A DNA stretch of 13,312 nucleotides, from assembly GCA_036380435.1 (NCBI GenBank), contig DASVES010000453.1, positions 1 to 13,312 on the forward strand. Direction: 5' to 3'. This stretch comes from DASQDT01 sp036380435. Its GTDB lineage: Bacteria; Acidobacteriota; Blastocatellia; Pyrinomonadales; Pyrinomonadaceae. Positions 7,421 to 13,312 of the stretch are shown here, one piece after another (the first letter of the stretch is position 1; each line of letters starts with the position of its first letter). Position numbers and translations under genes: made by a program. The notes under the pieces are model-generated. The model made no database searches and was not told the DNA's origin. It saw nothing but the letters and a program-made list of their open reading frames with translations.

Positions 7421-7444
7421 GGCGCTCCGAGGGCCGCAACGACT

Positions 7445-7474
7445 TTGCACTTTAAACTGGTTTACGATTAACAT
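7445..7474 (+). promoter_or_regulatory. Weak candidate promoter upstream of uppS
   Basis: TTGCAC (7445-7450), an 18-bp spacer and TAACAT (7469-7474) lie in a locally AT-rich patch of the truA-uppS gap. Matches are 3/6 and 4/6 to the sigma-70 consensus. It would give a leader of about 35 bases. The support is pattern only. Confidence 0.25.
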
Positions 7475-7517
7475 TCGGCCCCGGAGACTTTACGGCTTCT
7501 CGGTTCGAGGGGACTCG

Positions 7518-8309
7518 ATGCTGACGGATTTCGCGAAGGTTGTGGTGGAAGGCACGCGCGACGAGGCGCTTCTGGCGCGCGTCCGCTGGGATCGACTGCC
7601 GAGACACGTCGCCATCATCATGGACGGCAACGGTCGCTGGGCCAACTCGCGCGGCCTGCCGCGTGTCGCCGGCCACCGCGCCGGAGTCGATGCCGTGCGC
7701 GCCGCCGTGGACACCGGCGCGCGTCTCGGCCTCGGCGCGCTCACGCTCTACGCCTTCTCGACCGAGAACTGGAAGCGCCCGCGTCTGGAAGTTGACGCGC
7801 TCATGCGGATGCTCAAGCGATATCTCCGTCTGGAGCTTGAGGAAATCGACCGCCAGAACATCCGCTTCCAGCCGGTCGGGCGCGTCGAGGCGCTCGCCGA
7901 GAGCGTCCGCCGCGAACTCGACCGCTCGGTCGAGCGCACGGCCCACAACACCGGCATGGTCTTGAGCGTCGCCCTCAACTATGGCGGCCGCGCCGAGATC
8001 GTTGACGCGGTGAACGCGGCCGTCCGGCGCCAACAGGCCGAAGGCGGCGCGGGCCTGGAGCTGACCGAGGAGTCCATCGGGCGTGAGCTATACACCTGCG
8101 ATCTGCCCGAACTCGACCTCCTCATCCGCACCAGCGGCGAGCTGCGCATCTCGAACTTCCTGCTCTGGCAAATCGCCTACAGCGAGATTTATGTCACCGA
8201 AACGCTCTGGCCTGACTTCCGCCGCGTGGACATGCTCGAAGCAATCGTCGATTTCCAGCAGCGCAACCGACGCTTCGGCGGCCTGCAACTCGTGGCCAAG
8301 GCGAAGTGA
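7518..8309 (+). CDS. uppS: Undecaprenyl diphosphate synthase (cis-prenyltransferase)
   Basis: It condenses farnesyl diphosphate with isopentenyl diphosphates in cis to form the C55 undecaprenyl carrier used for peptidoglycan and surface polysaccharides. The protein has 263 residues. Catalytic D36 is in IIMDGNGRWA, followed by the GHRAG segment. FSTENW is at 80-85. The RTSGELRISNF stretch (204-214) carries the Arg, Ser and Glu residues that bind the homoallylic substrate, and WPDF is at 231-234. The first ~25 residues precede the conserved core and are variable in the family. GAGGGGA at 7507-7513 sits 4 bases before the ATG and fixes the start. The product depends on precursors made by dxr and ispG in the same cluster. 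The stop is 5 bp before heptamer element B. Confidence 0.96.
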   Translation: MLTDFAKVVVEGTRDEALLARVRWDRLPRHVAIIMDGNGRWANSRGLPRVAGHRAGVDAVRAAVDTGARLGLGALTLYAFSTENWKRPRLEVDALMRMLKRYLRLELEEIDRQNIRFQPVGRVEALAESVRRELDRSVERTAHNTGMVLSVALNYGGRAEIVDAVNAAVRRQQAEGGAGLELTEESIGRELYTCDLPELDLLIRTSGELRISNFLLWQIAYSEIYVTETLWPDFRRVDMLEAIVDFQQRNRRFGGLQLVAKAK

Positions 8310-8313
8310 GGAG

Positions 8314-8448
8314 AGCTGTTAGCTATTAGCCGTTAGCTTTCAGCTGTTAGCTTTTCCTGATGTGGAACGCCACACGTCCTTTACAACATCAACTTTGGCC
8401 ACACGCTTCAAACTTCCTGCTAACCGCTAACAGCTAATAGCTAACAGC
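8314..8448. repeat. Heptamer inverted-repeat element B (uppS-cdsA)
   Basis: The left run has six AGC-led heptamers (AGCTGTT, AGCTATT, AGCCGTT, AGCTTTC, AGCTGTT, AGCTTTT; 8314-8355). The right run has four in reverse complement (GCTAACC, GCTAACA, GCTAATA, GCTAACA; 8419-8446) plus GC. Arms 8315-8337 and 8426-8448 pair at 22 of 23 positions, around an 88-base loop that holds a small GTGG-AACG-CCAC stem (8362-8373). The right arm ends 6 bases before the cdsA ATG. Confidence 0.94.
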
Positions 8449-8454
8449 CCCTTC

Positions 8455-9309
8455 ATGAAACGTCTCATCACGGCCGCCATCGCGCTCCCCATCCTGATCG
8501 CCTCGATCATCGTCCCGCAGCTTCATCTTTTATTCGTCGCGCTCGCCGTCGGGGCGGTGTTCGTCGCGCTCTACGAGTTCTGGTTTCTCGCCAAGCGTCT
8601 GGGCGGAAGGCCCGACGTGGTGGTGGGCTACGCGGCGACCGCCGCGATCCTCGCCTCCTTCTACTTCAACGAGCCGGTGTGGCTCCTCATCATCCTGCCT
8701 GTGTTCGTCGCCGCCGCGCTCGTGGCGGAGATGCTGCGAGGCGCGCCGTTTGACAAGATGATCCTGTCGGCCGGCTCGACCGTGTTGGGCGTGCTCTACA
8801 TCGCGCTGCTCGGCGGGCACCTCATCGGGGTGCGGACGGGCTTCGCGCTGAGCCTGTCGCCGGCGCCGGACAGCTACACGCTCTCGACACACCTGCTCTC
8901 GTTCTTCTTCCTCGTCCTGATGGGTTCCGACACCGGCGCTTACTACACCGGGCGCGCGCTCGGCCGGCGCAAGCTCGCCCCGAACATCAGTCCGGGCAAG
9001 ACGTGGGAAGGCGCGGCCGGCGGCATGGCCGCCTCGCTTTTGATGGCCACGCTCGCGCACTACTGGTTCTTCCCCGAACTGCCGCTGCGCGCCGCGCTCC
9101 CGCTCGCGGCGGTGATGAACGTGCTCGGCGTGGTCGGAGATTTGGTGGAGAGCGCTCTTAAGCGCGGGTCGAACGCAAAGGACGCGGCCAACATCCTCCC
9201 CGGCCACGGCGGCTTTCTCGACCGGCTCGATAGCTTGCTGTTGGGCGCGCCGCTCCTCTACTATTTCGCCGTCCTGTTCTGGAGAGAATCGGCCACAATC
9301 ATCCGCTGA
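8455..9309 (+). CDS. cdsA: Phosphatidate cytidylyltransferase (CDP-diacylglycerol synthase)
   Basis: This integral membrane enzyme makes CDP-diacylglycerol from phosphatidate and CTP, the branch point for bacterial phospholipids. The protein has 284 residues with about eight hydrophobic segments. The family signature is complete near the C-terminus: S233-x-x-K236-R237, K242-D243, LPGHGG (248-253) and D256-R257-x-D259. SPGKTWEG (179-186) and GSDTGAYYTGR (157-167) are further conserved sites. The ATG at 8455 begins the typical MKRLITA N-terminus. There is no Shine-Dalgarno sequence; the bases before it are the right arm of element B plus CCCTTC. It is followed by dxr after 67 bp, a common order in bacteria. 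Confidence 0.95.
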   Translation: MKRLITAAIALPILIASIIVPQLHLLFVALAVGAVFVALYEFWFLAKRLGGRPDVVVGYAATAAILASFYFNEPVWLLIILPVFVAAALVAEMLRGAPFDKMILSAGSTVLGVLYIALLGGHLIGVRTGFALSLSPAPDSYTLSTHLLSFFFLVLMGSDTGAYYTGRALGRRKLAPNISPGKTWEGAAGGMAASLLMATLAHYWFFPELPLRAALPLAAVMNVLGVVGDLVESALKRGSNAKDAANILPGHGGFLDRLDSLLLGAPLLYYFAVLFWRESATIIR

Positions 9310-9376
9310 GGCGGAAGGAGAGCGGTGTGCCGGCAAGTTAGACGCGAACGGAGTTGGTCGAGATACTCGAAAAAAT

Positions 9377-10579
9377 ATGATCCCGCAAGGCATCGCGATA
9401 CTGGGTTCGACAGGCTCGATTGGATGCAACACCCTGCGCGTCGTCGAAACACTCGACGCGGGGGAGCGGTTCCGCGTCGTCGCGCTCGCCGCCGGCCGCA
9501 ACGTCGCGCGTCTCGCCGAACAGATTGAACGACACAGGCCCGAACTCGTCGCCGTCGAAAGCGCCGAGCGCGCCGAAGAGTTGCACGCGGAACTCGCCCG
9601 GCGAGACGTGCCGCCGCCCGCGCGCGTCCTCACCGGGGAGGCGGGGCTGGTGGAGGTCGCCACGCACGCGGAGGCGTCCTGCGTGGTGAGCGCGACGGTC
9701 GGGGCGGTCGGCCTCGTGCCCACGCTGCGCGCGCTGGAGGCCGGAAAGCGCGTCGCGCTCGCCAACAAGGAGCCGCTTGTGATGGCGGGCGAGCTGATGA
9801 CGCGCGCGGCGCGTGCGTCGGGCGCCGAGCTGCTGCCGGTCGATTCGGAGCACAACGCGCTGCACCAGTGCCTGCGCGGCGAGCGCCCGGAGGAAGTGCG
9901 CCGGCTTGTGCTGACGGCCTCGGGCGGCCCTTTTCGGTCGAAGAGCGCGGCCCAGATGGAGGCCGCCACGGTCGAAGAGGCCATGCGCCACCCAACGTGG
10001 AACATGGGCGCGAAGATCACCATCGACTCGGCCACGCTCATGAACAAAGGACTCGAAGTGATCGAGGCCCACTGGCTTTTCGACTTCGGCCCCGACGCCA
10101 TCGACGTGATCGTCCACCCCGAGTCAATCGTCCATTCGATGGTCGAACTCGCCGACGGCTCCGTCATCGCGCAAATGGGTGTGACCGACATGCGCCACGC
10201 CATCCAATATGCGCTCACCTATCCCGAGCGACTCCCCGGCGACCTCCCCGCGCTCGACCTGACGCGGCTCGGCGCGCTCCACTTCGAGGCCCCCGACTTC
10301 GGACGCTTCCCCTGCCTCGGCCTCGCCTACCGCGCCCTGCGCGAGGGCGGCACACAACCCGCCGCGCTCAACGCCGCCAACGAGGAGGCCGTCGCCGCCT
10401 TCCTCGACTCCCGCCTGCGCCTGACCGACATCGCACGCGTCAACGAGAGCGTGTTGGACGGCAATGAGTCGCGCCCGGCCGAAAGTTTGTCGGCCGTCCT
10501 TGATGCGGATGCGAAGGCCCGCGTGAGGGCCCGCGCCGAAATCTCCCGTCTGCGGGGCGCCGAAAGAGTGGTCGCGTGA
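9377..10579 (+). CDS. dxr: 1-deoxy-D-xylulose 5-phosphate reductoisomerase
   Basis: It converts DXP to 2-C-methyl-D-erythritol 4-phosphate with NADPH, the committed step of the MEP isoprenoid pathway. The protein has 400 residues. The NADPH motif GSTGSIG is at 10-16 and LANKEPLV at 128-135. Metal-binding D156 and E158 lie in PVDSEHNA, with the third metal ligand at E227 in LMNKGLEVIEAHW. The substrate-binding GGPFR is at 183-187 and NAANEEAV lies in the C-terminal part. The ATG at 9377 starts the Rossmann fold at the expected place. The ribosome site is weak, with only GAGA about 12 bases upstream in an A-rich leader; a small TCGAG-ATA-CTCGA dyad (9358-9370) lies just before it. It sits between cdsA and rseP. 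Confidence 0.96.
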   Translation: MIPQGIAILGSTGSIGCNTLRVVETLDAGERFRVVALAAGRNVARLAEQIERHRPELVAVESAERAEELHAELARRDVPPPARVLTGEAGLVEVATHAEASCVVSATVGAVGLVPTLRALEAGKRVALANKEPLVMAGELMTRAARASGAELLPVDSEHNALHQCLRGERPEEVRRLVLTASGGPFRSKSAAQMEAATVEEAMRHPTWNMGAKITIDSATLMNKGLEVIEAHWLFDFGPDAIDVIVHPESIVHSMVELADGSVIAQMGVTDMRHAIQYALTYPERLPGDLPALDLTRLGALHFEAPDFGRFPCLGLAYRALREGGTQPAALNAANEEAVAAFLDSRLRLTDIARVNESVLDGNESRPAESLSAVLDADAKARVRARAEISRLRGAERVVA

Positions 10580-10588
10580 GGGGGCGGT

Positions 10589-10617
10589 TTGACCTGCGTC
10601 GTAAAAGATTAGAGAAT
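10589..10617 (+). promoter_or_regulatory. Candidate sigma-70 promoter upstream of rseP
   Basis: TTGACC (10589-10594, 5/6 to TTGACA), a 17-bp spacer and GAGAAT (10612-10617, 4/6 to TATAAT) begin 9 bases past the dxr stop. A start near 10624 would give a leader of about 75 bases. It is the best promoter-like sequence inside the plus-strand cluster and would let rseP and ispG be expressed apart from the upstream genes. Confidence 0.4.
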
Positions 10618-10700
10618 CGTAGTGCAACCGAAGCGGGGCGCCGGAGGCTCCAAGTCGTCGTTGTCGTGTGTTTAGACGTGTAAGTTAAGAGAAGGGGTTT

Positions 10701-12089
10701 ATGTTTTTTTATCTGTCCTTCATCGTCATTCTGGGCGCGGCGGTCATCATTCATGAATTCGGTCACTTCATCGTCGCCAAGCTGCTCGGCATCCGCGTCG
10801 AGACTTTTTCGGTGGGGTTCGGTAAGCGTCTCTTCGGCAGGAAGTGGGGCACGACCGACTATCGCGTCAGCCTGATTCCGCTGGGCGGCTACGTCAAGCT
10901 CGGCGGCGACGACTCGAACGCCGGCATCGAAGAAGGCTCCGACGACTCCGCGAACGTCCCCGTCAAGGAACGTTTCGACCTGCGGCCGCGCTGGCAGAAG
11001 TTTCTGGTCGCCGTCGCCGGCCCCATCATGAATATCCTGACGGCCATCGCCATCCCGCTCGCGGGCGCGATGGCGGTGGGCGCGCCCGTGATGCCGCCGC
11101 CCGTCGTCAAGACCGTGCAGCAGGGCGCCGCCGGCGAGGCCGCGGGACTGCGCCCCGGCGACCGCATCGTCTCCTTCAACGGCCGCGACGACAGCGACTG
11201 GGAGCGCATCAGCAACGACGCGCTGCTCTCGCCCGAACAGCCCATCCCGCTCGTCGTCGAGCGCGACGGCGAGCGCGTCCCGCTCACCATCCGCCCCGTC
11301 AAGAAGCTCAGCGAGGGCGAAGCCTACGGCGAACTCGGCATCGTCCCCGACCACGGCGACGTGCCCGTCGTCATCTTCAGCGTCGAGAAGGACACGCCCG
11401 CCTCCGAAGCCGGCATTTTGCCGGGCGACCGCGTGGTCTCCATCGGCGGCGAGCAGGTTGGCAGCGCCGCCCAGATCATCCAGTACATCAACGAGCACCC
11501 GCGCCAGCCCATCACGATGCAAATCGAGCGCGACGGGCAGACGCGAGAAGTCACGGCCACCGCGCGCCGCCTCTCGGACGGACGCGAGCGCCTCGGCATC
11601 GGCCCCGGCGAGGCCGCGCCGATTCGCAAGCTCGGCTTAACCGACGCGCTCGGCTACTCGGTCGGACAGAACATCGAAATTCTGCGGCTCACCGGCATGG
11701 CGCTCAAGCAGGTCTTCACGGGGCAGCGTTCGATGCGCGACACCTTCAGCGGCCCCGTCGGCATCGCCGTCGCCTCGAAGAGGGCGGTGGAGGAGGGCGG
11801 CGTCGAGGGCGGCCTCAAGATGCTCGGCTTCCTGAGCCTCAACCTCGGCGTCTTCAACCTGCTGCCCATCCCCGTGCTCGACGGCGGCATGATCTTTATG
11901 CTGCTCATCGAGGGTATCCTCGCAATCGTGGGGATGAAGCTCTCGATGGGGATGCGCGAGCGCATCCAGCAGGTCGGCTTTGTCTTCCTGCTCCTGCTGA
12001 TGAGCTTCGTCATCATCAACGATCTGGCGAAGGTCGCCTCGCGCTGGAGGGGCGCCGAAAGCCCGCCGGCCGCGACGGAGCAGAAATAA
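10701..12089 (+). CDS. rseP: RIP metalloprotease RseP (site-2 protease)
   Basis: This is a zinc metalloprotease that cuts within membranes. In E. coli the family member RseP cleaves the anti-sigma factor RseA and clears signal peptide remnants; the substrate here is unknown. The protein has 462 residues. The zinc site is HEFGH at 18-22 in the first membrane helix, and the third ligand is D394 in NLLPIPVLDGG, in a later helix. Two PDZ domains lie between, at about 133-200 (GLRPGDRIVSFNG) and 220-295 (GILPGDRVVSIGG). Membrane segments are at about 2-25, 100-126, 375-410 and 425-445. AGAAGGGG at 10690-10697 precedes the ATG and supports the start. The stop is 5 bp before heptamer element C. Confidence 0.95.
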   Translation: MFFYLSFIVILGAAVIIHEFGHFIVAKLLGIRVETFSVGFGKRLFGRKWGTTDYRVSLIPLGGYVKLGGDDSNAGIEEGSDDSANVPVKERFDLRPRWQKFLVAVAGPIMNILTAIAIPLAGAMAVGAPVMPPPVVKTVQQGAAGEAAGLRPGDRIVSFNGRDDSDWERISNDALLSPEQPIPLVVERDGERVPLTIRPVKKLSEGEAYGELGIVPDHGDVPVVIFSVEKDTPASEAGILPGDRVVSIGGEQVGSAAQIIQYINEHPRQPITMQIERDGQTREVTATARRLSDGRERLGIGPGEAAPIRKLGLTDALGYSVGQNIEILRLTGMALKQVFTGQRSMRDTFSGPVGIAVASKRAVEEGGVEGGLKMLGFLSLNLGVFNLLPIPVLDGGMIFMLLIEGILAIVGMKLSMGMRERIQQVGFVFLLLLMSFVIINDLAKVASRWRGAESPPAATEQK

Positions 12090-12094
12090 AGATG

Positions 12095-12173
12095 AGTTCA
12101 AAGTTCAAAGTTCAAAGTTCAAAGTCAACAGCAGCCAGGCGCGCTTTGAACTTTGAACTTTGAACTTTGAACT
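12095..12173. repeat. Heptamer inverted-repeat element C (rseP-ispG), 30-bp perfect arms
   Basis: Four GTTCAAA units (12096-12123) are followed, after a short loop, by four TTTGAAC units (12145-12172). With flanking bases, arms 12095-12124 and 12144-12173 are perfectly complementary over 30 bp around a 19-base loop. It is the tightest of the three elements. Transcribed, it would form a long uninterrupted RNA duplex, which is the kind of target RNase III cuts. No T-run follows, so it is not a classical terminator. Confidence 0.97.
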
Positions 12174-12187
12174 TCGTTAGGATTTCC

Positions 12188-13297
12188 ATGAGACGAGAGA
12201 CCAGAGCGGTTCGGGTGAAGGACGTGCAGATCGGCGGCGGCGCGCCCGTGGCCGTCCAGTCGATGACGAAGACGGAGACGACCGACGTTGAGGGCACCGT
12301 CCGGCAGATCGAAGAGATGGTGCGCGCCGGTTGCGAGATCGTGCGCGTTGCCGTCCCCGACCAGCCGGCGGCCCTCGCCCTCAAAGAGATTCGCAAGCGC
12401 GTGCCTGACGTGCCCCTCGTCGCCGACATCCACTTCCACTACAAGCTCGCGTTGCTGGCTCTTGAGGCGGGCGTCGATAAGCTCCGTTTGAACCCCGGCA
12501 ACATCGGCGCTCACGAGCGCGTGCGCGAGGTGGTGCGCGCCGCGGCGGCGCAGGGCGTGCCCATCCGCATCGGCGTCAACGGCGGCTCGCTCGAAAAAGA
12601 TTTGCTCAAGCGCTACGGCACGGCCACGCCCGAGGCGATGGTCGAGTCCGCCGAGCGCCATATACAGATTCTCGAAGACCTCGACTTCCGCGACATCATC
12701 GTCTCCCTCAAGGCTTCTGACGTACACCGCACGGTCGCCGCCTATCGCCTGCTCTCCGCGAAGGTTGACTACCCGCTGCACCTCGGCGTGACCGAGGCGG
12801 GAACGGCCTTCGGCGGCACGATCAAGTCGGCGATGGGCCTCGGCATCCTCCTGCACGAAGGCATCGGCGACACGATCCGCGTCTCTTTGGCCGCGGAGCC
12901 GCAGGAGGAGGTGCGCGTGGCGTGGGAGGTTCTGAAGTCTCTGGAGCTTCGCAAGCGCGGCGTGACGGTCGTCGCCTGCCCGACGTGCGGGCGGCTCGAC
13001 GTGGACAACTTCGTCGAGATCGTCACGGAGATCGAGCGGCGACTGGCGCACATCGAGGAGCCGTTGCACCTCTCGATCATGGGCTGCGAGGTCAACGGCC
13101 CCGGAGAGGCGCACGACAGTCAGCTCGGCGTCACCTTCGGACGCGGCGTCGGGATGATCTTCAAGAACGGCCGGCCCATGCGGAAGGTCGCCGGCACGGA
13201 CATCGTCGAGGCGTTCGTAGCCGAGACGGAAAAGCTCCTCGCCGAAGGCGCACAGGAGCCCGAGGAAGCGCAGCCGGAACTCGTGCAGATAACCTAA
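12188..13297 (+). CDS. ispG: 4-hydroxy-3-methylbut-2-enyl diphosphate synthase (flavodoxin-type IspG)
   Basis: It reduces MEcPP to HMBPP, the next-to-last step of the MEP isoprenoid pathway, using a [4Fe-4S] cluster. The protein has 369 residues, matching the short bacterial form. The N-terminal TIM-barrel part includes VQSMTKTETTD (23-33), VADIHFHY (78-85) and RLNPGNIG (100-107). The cluster ligands are C264 and C267 (CPTCGR) and C300 (GCEVNGPGE), with E307 as the fourth ligand seen in this family. I chose ATG 12188 because AGGA (12179-12182) lies 5 bases before it and conserved sequence follows. A TTG seven codons upstream lies within the repeat arm and is unlikely. It is the second MEP enzyme of the cluster, after dxr, and the last complete gene in the window. 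Confidence 0.96.
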   Translation: MRRETRAVRVKDVQIGGGAPVAVQSMTKTETTDVEGTVRQIEEMVRAGCEIVRVAVPDQPAALALKEIRKRVPDVPLVADIHFHYKLALLALEAGVDKLRLNPGNIGAHERVREVVRAAAAQGVPIRIGVNGGSLEKDLLKRYGTATPEAMVESAERHIQILEDLDFRDIIVSLKASDVHRTVAAYRLLSAKVDYPLHLGVTEAGTAFGGTIKSAMGLGILLHEGIGDTIRVSLAAEPQEEVRVAWEVLKSLELRKRGVTVVACPTCGRLDVDNFVEIVTEIERRLAHIEEPLHLSIMGCEVNGPGEAHDSQLGVTFGRGVGMIFKNGRPMRKVAGTDIVEAFVAETEKLLAEGAQEPEEAQPELVQIT

Positions 13298-13312
13298 GTG
13301 AAGTTGGTAAGT

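Noticed and set aside
6558..8448. Elements A and B as ends of an insertion sequence or MITE
   Set aside because: No transposase, no target-site duplication seen at the outer ends, and the arms are built of tandem 7-mers, unlike single terminal repeats.
8530..10218. Long minus-strand open frame of 562 codons across cdsA and dxr
   Set aside because: Low-complexity Arg/Ala/Ser-rich peptide with no domain, lying opposite two clear genes. High GC content produces such frames.
10844..12163. Plus-strand open frame of 439 codons across rseP
   Set aside because: An alternative frame of a certain gene, Arg-rich and without motifs. It ends in a peptide made of heptamer-C translation.
12095..12173. Element C as a CRISPR array or rho-independent terminator
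   Set aside because: The units are 7 bp with no spacers, so it is not CRISPR. The stem is AT-rich and not followed by a T-run, so a classical terminator does not fit.

Overview
The window is GC-rich bacterial DNA with densely packed genes and no stretch over 300 bases without one. Gene content, base composition and a secreted S8 protease with a Gly/Asp-rich repeat tail would suit an Acidobacteriota-like organism. That is inference from style, because no rRNA or other marker is present.

Left half (about 1-5923, minus strand). Read in transcription order these are: a DEDDh 3'-5' exonuclease with an N-terminal extension (5923-5081); a 227-bp gap holding several small dyads; a secreted subtilisin-like protease (4853-2901) ending in ten GIAFGD/GILMGD hexapeptides, followed at once by a hairpin; a GNAT acetyltransferase (2774-1932); and, 13 bp further on, a membrane-anchored GGDEF-EAL protein that runs off the left edge.

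Right half (5985-13297, plus strand). The genes are pyrE, truA, uppS, cdsA, dxr, rseP and ispG, all co-directional. dxr and ispG belong to the MEP isoprenoid pathway. uppS turns its products into the undecaprenyl carrier for cell-wall synthesis, cdsA makes CDP-diacylglycerol for phospholipids, and rseP is a site-2 membrane protease. Together this is a lipid and envelope cluster with pyrimidine and tRNA-modification genes in front. The two halves diverge from a 61-bp region (5924-5984).

The most unusual content is in three of the six spacers of the right-hand cluster: pyrE-truA, uppS-cdsA and rseP-ispG. Each is almost filled by tandem 7-bp repeats followed by the reverse complement of the same repeats, giving imperfect or perfect inverted repeats of 28, 23 and 30 bp. 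The heptamers differ completely among the three (AGTGAGC, AGCTGTT, GTTCAAA), but period, inverted layout and position between stop and next start are the same. In two elements the order of variant heptamers in one arm is mirrored in the other. One element supplies the last codons of pyrE, and two sit directly against starts (truA, cdsA) that lack a visible Shine-Dalgarno sequence. The other three spacers (truA-uppS, cdsA-dxr, dxr-rseP) have none. This looks like a convergent class of heptamer foldback elements that may act on the mRNA or spread as inverted duplications.
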